Assembly (NCBI GenBank): GCA_964595035.1
Contig: CAZQNW010000028.1
Span: 1 to 13,379 of the forward strand
DNA length: 13,379 nucleotides
Origin: JAKASV01 sp964595035
GTDB lineage: Bacteria; Babelota; Babeliae; Babelales; Vermiphilaceae
Reading direction: 5' to 3'
The position numbers and the translations under genes were made by a program. This document shows positions 1-6,628 of the stretch, piece after piece (position 1 is the stretch's first letter; each line of letters opens with the position of its first letter). Below the pieces are notes generated by a model. It had not been told where the DNA came from. It saw only the letters and a program-made list of their open reading frames with translations, and made no database searches.

Positions 1-5
1 TCTAA

Positions 6-266
6 CTTGCTGTTCGATTATTTCAAGATATTTCTATTTATCGAATTCGCGTTATTTTAGACTATTTAGGATATTTCGATTACATATCTCAATCAGGTAA
101 AAAGACTCGTCAATTTAATTTTTACATTACAACTGATCGTATTAGCGATGTACAACTTACTGAACATGATAATTTCATCTGGTGCTCTCTAGACCAACTC
201 GATTCATGTAATGTTACACCACAGACAAGAGATGTTATTAACCGATATTTTGAACGTGTTAAATAA
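6..266 (+). pseudogene. 3' remnant of a NUDIX hydrolase gene
   Basis: The reading frame ending at the TAA at 264-266 gives the typical second half of a NUDIX hydrolase: YLGYFDYISQSGKKTRQFNF, then EHDNFIWCSLDQLD and a closing helix ending RYFERVK. In that family the block after the Nudix box reads much like this (LGYFDY..SGKKTRQFNF, EHD.F.W). The Nudix box itself should sit at the left edge as REUxEExGU, but the frame reads VRLFQDISI, so the metal-binding glutamates are gone. A TAA at 3-5 interrupts the frame, and no ATG, GTG or TTG occurs in it. I therefore call it a decayed gene, not a short active one. A sequencing error at the stop, or a start lost beyond the window edge, cannot be excluded. 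An intact but different NUDIX gene lies at 3875. Confidence 0.72.
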
Positions 267-296
267 CGCTCACTCTTCATTCGTACACCATTTTAT

Positions 297-634
297 GCCG
301 GCAGCAGTGTGACACCGACTAGCCGGCTAACGCCGTCGTCATACCATTCGATGCGGCATGAAGCACGCCTTACTTCCAAAGAACAGCCCGGAGTTCCTAG
401 TAGATATGACCAAGAGATCCTCTCTTGGTGAAAAGCTCATGGCGAACGGGTCTCGATTAGCTTGTCTAATTTTCTTAATACCGGTAGCTAAGGCATGATC
501 TGCGCCGGCAGCCGAAGGCTGACCAGACAGTATCATGCTTCTGAGCGTAAGGGCGGTCAGGCGGCAGCCGGTGCCCTTTAGATCAAGGATACTTTGGGCA
601 AGCAAAGCGTCCTGGCGCTGTCCGCGGAGACCCG
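297..634 (-). ncRNA. Putative structured RNA, unknown family
   Basis: This stretch is visibly richer in G and C than its AT-rich surroundings and is full of complementary segments. Bases 447-454 (CGGGTCTC) pair perfectly with 627-634 (GAGACCCG), closing a domain of 188 bases. Inside it, 493-499 pairs with 532-538 around a long hairpin (509-513 with 517-521, loop GAA), and ATTAG/CTAAT form another stem near 456-470. Outside it are a perfect 8-bp hairpin (410-417 with 421-428), a hairpin at 355-369, and one at 297-327 bounded by two GCCGGC copies. Three stems (355-369, 297-327, 505-526) contain a G-U pair when read on the minus strand but an A-C mismatch on the plus strand, so the minus strand is the likely RNA. 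It lies downstream of, and in the same direction as, the protease gene. I found no RNase P, tmRNA, SRP or tRNA signature. A minus-strand open frame (339-605, TTG start) exists but resembles no protein I know. Confidence 0.5.
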
Positions 635-652
635 AGAGAAATTAAAAAAAAA

Positions 653-681
653 ATTAAGAGTAGATGTTTGTAAAAAGACAA
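653..681 (-). promoter_or_regulatory. Weak sigma70-like promoter before the structured RNA
   Basis: Read on the minus strand, TTGTCT (676-681) and CTTAAT (653-658) are separated by 17 bases. The expected start would be near 645, just before the first paired segment of the putative RNA at 634. Both boxes are imperfect and the region is AT-rich, so chance is a real alternative. The RNA could instead be cut from the 3' end of the protease transcript. Confidence 0.25.
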
Positions 682-713
682 AGTCAGAGAATATTAGAAA
701 TAATCAAATAAAA

Positions 714-1745
714 TTAAGCAATACACTGCCAATAAAGATAACTTAGATAAGCCTGCGATTGTGGTTCCTGTTCTAAAGGAATATTACATGAATCCATATA
801 AATCATTACAGGTCTTTTACCATGTCTTTTAACTATACTAACTAGAACCCAATGGCCAGAATCATAACTCGTAATTGGTTGTAATGCACAAATAAAATGC
901 ACAATACAATCCGAAGAATTACGGATCATACGTATAATTTTTTGCTGTATTGCTTCTTCCTCATACAAATTCACAGAAAAACCATATTTCGTACTACCCG
1001 TACAGGTAAAAGGATTCTTTTTAAGCTGATGTGGATTAAGACAATCATATTCGTAATATCCTAATGTATGAACATCTTCCAGATGCATTGAAGCTGCCAT
1101 CTTAGTTACAGCACTATTGGACATATTATTGCGCTTATGAAGATAATCGTAGGTTAACGATTGCTTATAAATGGCTCTTGCCGATATATCACCTTGTTCC
1201 AAGACATCTGATATACTTAAAGCATTTGCTATACAACGAGATCCGCATGTCCCTGAATCTTCAGGTTGCATAACAGATTCAACATAATACAGGTCTGCTT
1301 GATTAAGCTCTTTGGAAATATTTTGAGGCAACGGCCACAATCCATTTTTTGATGCTTGTTCATGCTTGCTGCGCACGCCATACATACGACTCCCTGCAGG
1401 CTTAATATGACCTTCTATGGCCATTTTCTTGGCACGTGAAGTATGTTCTTTGTAGTCATAAGCACGCTCTGAAGCCTGTTGAACCACTTGAGATACAACA
1501 CATTTTCGCACCCCGACTGAATGAGTATCACAAGCCTGTCGCAAGCATCTGGCAGCACACAAAATACAAAAAATTCCGAGCATATAAAGCCAATAACGCC
1601 GCAAAAAATCTCCGATTGGTAATAATTTATCGGCTAAACCTTTTTTAGATTCTTCAGAGCCAAATTTACAATCCCCAAAAACAGCAGAGATCACGTATGA
1701 TATAAAGGCTATAATACAAAAAAATATAATAAATCCATAAGACAT
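714..1745 (-). CDS. Membrane-anchored papain-like cysteine protease (putative)
   Basis: A 343-residue protein with two hydrophobic segments near the N-terminus (about 4-22 and 51-68), then a polar linker, then a C-terminal domain with cysteine-protease marks. Gln160 and Cys167 sit in MQPEDSGTCGSRCIANAL, resembling the oxyanion Gln and nucleophile Cys of papain-fold enzymes. His298 sits in SGHWVLVSI and Asp318 in MIYMDSCN. The HWxL...DS block looks like that of Ulp1/C48 deSUMOylases, but there the Gln-Cys motif follows His-Asp. Here it precedes them, which is the papain order or a circular permutation of C48. The protein is cysteine-rich throughout. The start ATG has a G-rich ribosome site (GGGGGA) about five bases upstream and a good promoter at 1788-1815. 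The substrate is unknown. An effector acting on host ubiquitin-like proteins is possible in a protist-associated bacterium, but that is only inference. Confidence 0.6.
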   Translation of the reverse strand: MSYGFIIFFCIIAFISYVISAVFGDCKFGSEESKKGLADKLLPIGDFLRRYWLYMLGIFCILCAARCLRQACDTHSVGVRKCVVSQVVQQASERAYDYKEHTSRAKKMAIEGHIKPAGSRMYGVRSKHEQASKNGLWPLPQNISKELNQADLYYVESVMQPEDSGTCGSRCIANALSISDVLEQGDISARAIYKQSLTYDYLHKRNNMSNSAVTKMAASMHLEDVHTLGYYEYDCLNPHQLKKNPFTCTGSTKYGFSVNLYEEEAIQQKIIRMIRNSSDCIVHFICALQPITSYDSGHWVLVSIVKRHGKRPVMIYMDSCNIPLEQEPQSQAYLSYLYWQCIA

Positions 1746-1787
1746 GCTTCCCCCACTATTTAAATTAAACTCTATTATATATTATGA

Positions 1788-1815
1788 ATTATACAAAAAT
1801 ATACTTAAAATTCAA
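1788..1815 (-). promoter_or_regulatory. Promoter of the cysteine protease gene
   Basis: On the minus strand, TTGAAT (1810-1815) and a consensus TATAAT (1788-1793) are separated by 16 bases. Transcription would start near 1781, leaving a leader of about 36 bases before the ATG at 1745. It is divergent from, and about 23 bases away from, the uvrB promoter, so the two may compete or be co-regulated. Confidence 0.55.
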
Positions 1816-1838
1816 CAAAAAACGCTTCCCGAGACAAT

Positions 1839-1866
1839 TTGTAAATTTATTGTTTTTTGCTATACT
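1839..1866 (+). promoter_or_regulatory. Extended -10 promoter giving a probably leaderless uvrB mRNA
   Basis: TTGTAA (1839-1844) and TATACT (1861-1866) are 16 bases apart, and a TG one base before the -10 (1858-1859) makes it an extended -10 box. The predicted transcript start, six to eight bases past the -10, falls at 1872-1874, on the ATG at 1873. No Shine-Dalgarno sequence precedes either nearby ATG, which agrees with a leaderless message. I see no SOS (LexA) operator. Confidence 0.5.
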
Positions 1867-1872
1867 ATGGGT

Positions 1873-3864
1873 ATGAAGAAAACTAATACAGCAGGGGAGC
1901 CTGCTACTTTTACCCTTCATTCTCCTTTTAAACCATCAGGTAGTCAACCGCAAGCAATCGCACAACTCATAGACGGCAGACCATGTCGTTCTACTCTTGT
2001 TGGGGTTACCGGTTCAGGGAAAACATTTACCTTAGCAAATGTCGTCGCTAATCAACACAAACCCGTACTCATCATTTCACCGAACAAAACATTGGCAGCC
2101 CAGCTCTATGAAGAATTTTCTTTGTTTTTTCCTGAAAACAAGGTTTGTTATTTTGTCAGTTATTATGACTATTATCAACCGGAATCGTACCTGCCTGCCC
2201 AGGATATATACATAGCAAAAGAAACAAAAATTAACATTGAAATTGAACGGCTGCGTGTCGAAGCTACAGCATCTTTAATTAACAGACCCGACACAATTGT
2301 CATCGCATCTGTTTCCAGCATTTATTCGCTTGGCAACCCATCAGATTATCGTAATTTGGCTTTAAAAATTAAGGTGGGTCAGTCATTATCTCGCCAAGAT
2401 TTCATGCGCCAATTAATTTTTATTCAGTATACACGTAACGAAATAGATAAAGGAGCACCAGGAACTATACAAGTATACGGCAATACCGTAGAAGTTAACC
2501 TCCCTTATCTTAAAGAAAAATTACGGGTTGAATTCTTCGGAAATACTATTGATCGCATGCAGATGATCACAAAGCTTAACAATACTCCTGTCATGGATCT
2601 TGATAATATAGCTATATTGCCTGCAAAACATTTCGTAACAACAGAAGACAAAAAAGCAGCGGCACTCAAAAGCATACGTGCCGAGCTTGATCAACACCTA
2701 AAAACCATCACCAAAGAAGCATACCGGGAACGCATACAGGCACGCGTCACTCATGATCTTGAAATGCTTCAAGAAATAGGGTACTGTTCAGGAATTGAAA
2801 ATTATTCTATTCATTTTGATGGTCGCGCCACAGGAGAACCTCCATTTTGTTTGTTTGACTTCTTTGGTGACGACTTTTTAGTAATTCTTGATGAATCTCA
2901 TATCGCAATCCCTCAACTCCGTGGCATGTATGCCGGAGATAAGGCACGCAAAAAGAATTTAATCGACTTCGGATTCAGATTACCATCAGCCTATGATAAT
3001 CGTCCTTTAACATTTGAGGAAATCGAACGATATTTTAAAGATGTCATTTTTGTTTCAGCAACTCCCGGTGACTACGAACTTTCACATTCTGATCAAATCG
3101 TTGAACAGCTCATTAGACCTACAGGATTGTTGGATCCAAAAATTGAAATACACAAAAGGGATGGCCAACTTGACCATCTTATAAAAACCATTAACGAAAC
3201 AAGTAATAAGGGGTTCCGTACGCTTGTCACGGTGTTAACCAAAAAACTTGCAGAAGATCTTGCCCGCTATCTACAAGAACATCACATCAAAGTTTGTTAC
3301 TTGCATAGTGAACTCAAAACACCACAACGAACAGAGCTTTTACAAAAACTTCGTCTTGGCACTTTTGACTGCCTTGTAGGTGTTAATTTACTTCGCGAAG
3401 GACTTGATTTACCGGAAGTAGCATTAGTTGCTATCATGGATGCAGATGTTGAAAGTTTCTTGCGCGATAAGCGATCCTTAATTCAGACTATAGGCCGCGC
3501 AGCACGTAATACTGAATCGCGCGTTTTAATGTATGCGGATACTATTACACAATCAATGAAAGCAGCAATAGACGAAACAAACAGACGAAGAGAAGCACAA
3601 CAAACATTCAATGTAGAGCATAACATTACACCTCAAACGGTCAAACGCGATGTAACAAAAAGCATCGTTAATATCCAAAAAACAATCGCGGAAGCTTCAC
3701 AACGCAACAAATCTAAGAAAAAATTACAACAAACCGCACCAACATATTCACTTGAAGAGATAGTTGCGCTTGAAAAAGAGATGCATGACGCCGCGGAGCG
3801 ACTTGATTTTGAAAAAGCTATACAATTACGTGAAAAAATCATAAACATAAAAAATAATCAATAA
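1873..3864 (+). CDS. uvrB: Excinuclease ABC subunit B (UvrB)
   Basis: UvrB is the helicase-like damage-verification subunit of nucleotide excision repair; UvrA loads it and it recruits UvrC. From the ATG at 1873 the protein has 663 residues, close to the family's usual 670. In order it shows the N-terminal F.PSGSQPQAI motif, Walker A GVTGSGKT (44-51), the beta-hairpin motif YYDYYQPE (97-104) that threads DNA, DESH of motif II (about 340-343), VSATPG, LLREGLDLPEVALVAI, motif VI QTIGRAARN (about 538-546) and a C-terminal UVR motif (about 626-660) that binds UvrC. The DESH region reads DESHIAIPQLRGMY, where most relatives have VTIPQxxGMY. The frame stays open upstream to 1744, but those 43 residues are low-complexity, lie over the promoter and have no counterpart in UvrB, so I chose 1873 (1867 is possible). 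It likely shares a transcript with the NUDIX gene 10 bases downstream. Confidence 0.97.
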   Translation: MKKTNTAGEPATFTLHSPFKPSGSQPQAIAQLIDGRPCRSTLVGVTGSGKTFTLANVVANQHKPVLIISPNKTLAAQLYEEFSLFFPENKVCYFVSYYDYYQPESYLPAQDIYIAKETKINIEIERLRVEATASLINRPDTIVIASVSSIYSLGNPSDYRNLALKIKVGQSLSRQDFMRQLIFIQYTRNEIDKGAPGTIQVYGNTVEVNLPYLKEKLRVEFFGNTIDRMQMITKLNNTPVMDLDNIAILPAKHFVTTEDKKAAALKSIRAELDQHLKTITKEAYRERIQARVTHDLEMLQEIGYCSGIENYSIHFDGRATGEPPFCLFDFFGDDFLVILDESHIAIPQLRGMYAGDKARKKNLIDFGFRLPSAYDNRPLTFEEIERYFKDVIFVSATPGDYELSHSDQIVEQLIRPTGLLDPKIEIHKRDGQLDHLIKTINETSNKGFRTLVTVLTKKLAEDLARYLQEHHIKVCYLHSELKTPQRTELLQKLRLGTFDCLVGVNLLREGLDLPEVALVAIMDADVESFLRDKRSLIQTIGRAARNTESRVLMYADTITQSMKAAIDETNRRREAQQTFNVEHNITPQTVKRDVTKSIVNIQKTIAEASQRNKSKKKLQQTAPTYSLEEIVALEKEMHDAAERLDFEKAIQLREKIINIKNNQ

Positions 3865-3874
3865 GGATTCAGCA

Positions 3875-4384
3875 ATGCAGGATGAACTTCTCGATATAGT
3901 TAATAATGACGATATGGTCATTGGATCTCAGTGGCGATCTGAAGCATACAAAGAGAAAAGATCTAATTTTCGTGTTATCAACGGATTCATTCGCAACAGC
4001 AAAAATCAACTATGGATCCCAACAAGATCCGCTCACAAAGCTTTATTCCCTTTGTGCCTTGATGCAAGTGTTGGCGGCCATGTGCAAGCAGGTGAACCAT
4101 ACGAGCAAGCATTTATACGGGAATTAGAAGAAGAGCTTAATATTAAGGCCTGCGATATCAACTATACATGTATCGCGCACCTGCAACCACATGTACATAA
4201 TGTCTCAGCATTTACATATGTCTATGAAATATCTACTGACATAACGCCATCATATAATACAGATGATTTTATCGATTATGAATGGCTCACACCAGAAGAG
4301 CTTAGGTACAAAATTACACATGGTACACCATCAAGAGGCGATCTGATAAAGCTTATACATTTCGCTTATCATCAATCATTGTAG
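3875..4384 (+). CDS. NUDIX hydrolase, YfcD / IPP-isomerase-like
   Basis: A 169-residue NUDIX protein. The opening pattern DELLDIVNNDD.VIG followed by a basic stretch is typical of the branch that includes isopentenyl-diphosphate isomerase and YfcD. The Nudix box spans residues 68-90 (GHVQAGEP...RELEEELNI) and keeps the catalytic Glu/Arg/Glu set of GX5EX7REUXEEXGU; only the final Gly is replaced by Asn89. A WLTPEEL segment near 136-142 is also common in the family. It should cleave or rearrange a nucleoside- or prenyl-diphosphate-type substrate using a divalent metal, but the substrate cannot be told from sequence. The start has AAGGA (3863-3867) seven bases upstream, overlapping the uvrB stop, so the two are probably co-transcribed. 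It differs from the decayed NUDIX gene at the left edge, which belongs to another branch. Confidence 0.88.
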   Translation: MQDELLDIVNNDDMVIGSQWRSEAYKEKRSNFRVINGFIRNSKNQLWIPTRSAHKALFPLCLDASVGGHVQAGEPYEQAFIRELEEELNIKACDINYTCIAHLQPHVHNVSAFTYVYEISTDITPSYNTDDFIDYEWLTPEELRYKITHGTPSRGDLIKLIHFAYHQSL

Positions 4385-4477
4385 CTATATTCGTATTCAC
4401 CAAAGCTGATATACCTCTCATATGAAAATACGTTATACTAAATCATAGTTATTATTTATTCAAAAAAAAGGGCGCTT

Positions 4478-6571
4478 ATGAATTTTTCTCCACAAACAGT
4501 AGCTATCATCGTGATAGTATGTCTGGCTCTAATGTCTATTATATGCATCAAAAATTATGCGTTTCATCGTAATAAAGCAGTACCTATTTCGATTAAAACA
4601 GCAACAGATATCCCCAAGTTATTCCCAAAAAAAGTTAAAGAAATTGAACGGCGTGTACAACAATCAATATTAGAGGCACAAAAACTTGTAGATACCATTA
4701 TCGATATCCCATGTGAACATCGTACATTTGAAAATACAGCAAAGGAAATCGATAATCTTGAAAGTCTCTCATCCCTCGCTATAACAGCAAACATTGTGGC
4801 AACATTACGCCATGTAAGCCCTGATACAGCAATACGTAATGCTTGCCAAGACGCGCTATTGAAAATATCACAATTTGCCCTAGAAAATATTACGAACAAT
4901 AAGGCACTTTATAAGGCATTAAAAGAATACGCAGAAGGTAACGCCCACAAAGAGGCATTATCTGATGAAGAACGTTATTTTATTACAAAAACTCTAGAAG
5001 ATTATAAGCGCATTGGATTGGACTTACCCGACGAGCAACTTAAAACAATTCGCGAAATTGAACATGAATTAACTGAATTATCACTGAAATATGATGAAAA
5101 TATTGCATCTGATAATCGTACTATTGAAGTTTCACAGGCAGAACTTGAAGGCATGGACCAAGATTTTATCAATAATCTAAAAAAGAATTCTAAAAATCTC
5201 TATCTTGTTGGTATAGATTACCCGACATACACGGCAATCATGAAACATTGTTCTATTGAATCAACGCGCAAAAGTTTATATAAGCTTTTTATTAACCGAG
5301 GATATCCTGCGAATGATGCCGTTTTGAGCAAAATTATTAAAAAAAGAGACGAGCTTGCGCATATGCTTGGCTTTGCTTCATATGCTCATCTTAATCTAGA
5401 CAACACAATGATCAAAACTCCAGAAAAAGCTCAAAAATTTATCACATCACTTTTAGAAAAAGCTTCTCCAAAAGAACAAATTGATTATAAAAAGCTCACA
5501 GAAGAGCTGCCGCCGTCAGTTCGATTAAATCAAGATGGAAACATAAAACCCTGGGATAGTGATTTTCTAAAGGCGTGGTACGAGAAAAAACATTACAATA
5601 TCGATGATCGTACCATTGCTGAGTATTTTCCTATGGAACGCACGATTAAAGGGCTTATGGATATTTACGCGCGATTTTTTAATCTCACCTTTGAAACAAC
5701 ACCTATAAAAAGGTTATGGGATAATAATGTAATGCTTATGAGTGTCATCGATAACACAAATAAATCGCTCCTTGGATATGTGCTTTTAGATTTATATCCA
5801 AGACCGAACAAATACAATCATGCATGCCAAACAACTATTATTCCACCATTAAAGAAAGGTAATCCTTCACTTAGTATGATTATTGCAAATTTTCCACCTT
5901 CAACAGCACATAAACCTTCATTACTCAAACGCAGAGACGTTGAATGCTTCTTCCATGAATTCGGCCATACAATCCATTCATTACTGAGCAAAACAACGAT
6001 GGGTGCTTTCTCATCATTGAATAACGTTAAAATTGATTTCGTAGAAGTACCTTCACAGATGTTTGAACAATGGCTACTTGATAAAGAGATATTACGTATG
6101 ATTAGCCACCATTACAAAACAGGTGAACCTATTCCTGAAAAAATTATTGATACGATAATTGAACTCAAAAATTTAGCATCCGGCAGTTATGTGTTAACAC
6201 AAGGCTTTTATGCGCTACTATCACTAGGGTATTATAATGGGCCTTGCTCGGATCTATATCAATATATGCGTAACTTGTACACCAAAGTTCCACTACACAT
6301 ACAATTCGATCCTGACAACCATATGTACTGTTCCTTTGGACATTTAACCGGCTACGGAGCATGTTACTATAGTTACCTCTATTCGAAGGTACTTGCTATG
6401 GATATTTTTGAACAAATAAAGACATATGGCCTTTTGAATCCTGAAATAGGAAAGCATTTTAGCGATGTTATATTACGCCCGGGAGGCAGCAAGGATCCTG
6501 ACGAAATGGTTAAAGAATTCTTAGGCCGCGAACCAAATCAAGAAGCCTTCTTGAAAGATGTAGGATTGTAA
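4478..6571 (+). CDS. M3 family oligopeptidase with N-terminal membrane anchor
   Basis: A 697-residue zinc metallopeptidase of family M3 (thimet oligopeptidase / oligopeptidase A type), which cuts short peptides. The zinc site is FFHEFGHTIHSLLS, with H493, E494 and H497, and the third ligand is E523 in DFVEVPSQMFEQW. The conserved C-terminal blocks are present: GYGACYYSYLYSKV, and RPGGSKDP with FLGREP near the end. Unlike the cytosolic relatives it begins with a hydrophobic segment (about 7-25) followed by a basic stretch, which looks like an uncleaved signal anchor and would place the enzyme outside the inner membrane. AAGGG (4468-4472) precedes the start by five bases. The 93 bases upstream hold a TATACT at 4434-4439 but no clear -35, so it may have its own promoter or be read through from the NUDIX gene. 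An intrinsic terminator follows directly. Confidence 0.95.
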   Translation: MNFSPQTVAIIVIVCLALMSIICIKNYAFHRNKAVPISIKTATDIPKLFPKKVKEIERRVQQSILEAQKLVDTIIDIPCEHRTFENTAKEIDNLESLSSLAITANIVATLRHVSPDTAIRNACQDALLKISQFALENITNNKALYKALKEYAEGNAHKEALSDEERYFITKTLEDYKRIGLDLPDEQLKTIREIEHELTELSLKYDENIASDNRTIEVSQAELEGMDQDFINNLKKNSKNLYLVGIDYPTYTAIMKHCSIESTRKSLYKLFINRGYPANDAVLSKIIKKRDELAHMLGFASYAHLNLDNTMIKTPEKAQKFITSLLEKASPKEQIDYKKLTEELPPSVRLNQDGNIKPWDSDFLKAWYEKKHYNIDDRTIAEYFPMERTIKGLMDIYARFFNLTFETTPIKRLWDNNVMLMSVIDNTNKSLLGYVLLDLYPRPNKYNHACQTTIIPPLKKGNPSLSMIIANFPPSTAHKPSLLKRRDVECFFHEFGHTIHSLLSKTTMGAFSSLNNVKIDFVEVPSQMFEQWLLDKEILRMISHHYKTGEPIPEKIIDTIIELKNLASGSYVLTQGFYALLSLGYYNGPCSDLYQYMRNLYTKVPLHIQFDPDNHMYCSFGHLTGYGACYYSYLYSKVLAMDIFEQIKTYGLLNPEIGKHFSDVILRPGGSKDPDEMVKEFLGREPNQEAFLKDVGL

Positions 6572-6578
6572 CATATAA

Positions 6579-6613
6579 GCCCCATCTAGAAAAATTAAGA
6601 TGGGGCATTTTTG
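6579..6613 (+). terminator. Intrinsic terminator after the M3 peptidase gene
   Basis: A perfect 9-bp stem, GCCCCATCT (6579-6587) with AGATGGGGC (6598-6606), has a 10-base AT-rich loop and is followed by ATTTTT. It starts 7 bases after the stop codon. The T-run lies on the plus-strand side, so it serves mainly the peptidase. The convergent phosphatase transcript would read the same stem, but the T content after it is poorer. Confidence 0.93.
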
Positions 6614-6628
6614 TTAATACATATCAAA

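Noticed and set aside
381..399. Minus-strand AGGAACTCCGGGCT, similar to the RNase P AGGAAAGTCCGGGCT block
   Set aside because: It lies only about 65 bases from the only candidate 3' motif, far too close for RNase P RNA, and key bases differ.
486..509. tmRNA-like tag reading (ADHALA) on the minus strand
   Set aside because: No stop codon follows the tag, there is no T-arm or acceptor end, and the bases are partly inside a stable hairpin.
516..530. Plus-strand GCTGACCAGACAG, identical to bases near the 5' end of E. coli RNase P RNA, suggesting rnpB
   Set aside because: The universal blocks (GAGGAAAGUCC, the ACAGAA...CCGGCUUA 3' motif at the right distance) are absent on both strands. The match forms one arm of a local hairpin that pairs better on the opposite strand.
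339..605. Minus-strand 88-residue open frame beginning with TTG
   Set aside because: No ribosome site, no recognisable protein pattern, and it coincides with the paired segments of the putative RNA. Long open frames are less surprising in GC-richer DNA.
1744..1872. N-terminal extension of uvrB to an ATG at 1744
   Set aside because: The extra 43 residues are low-complexity, cover both divergent promoters and do not belong to UvrB.
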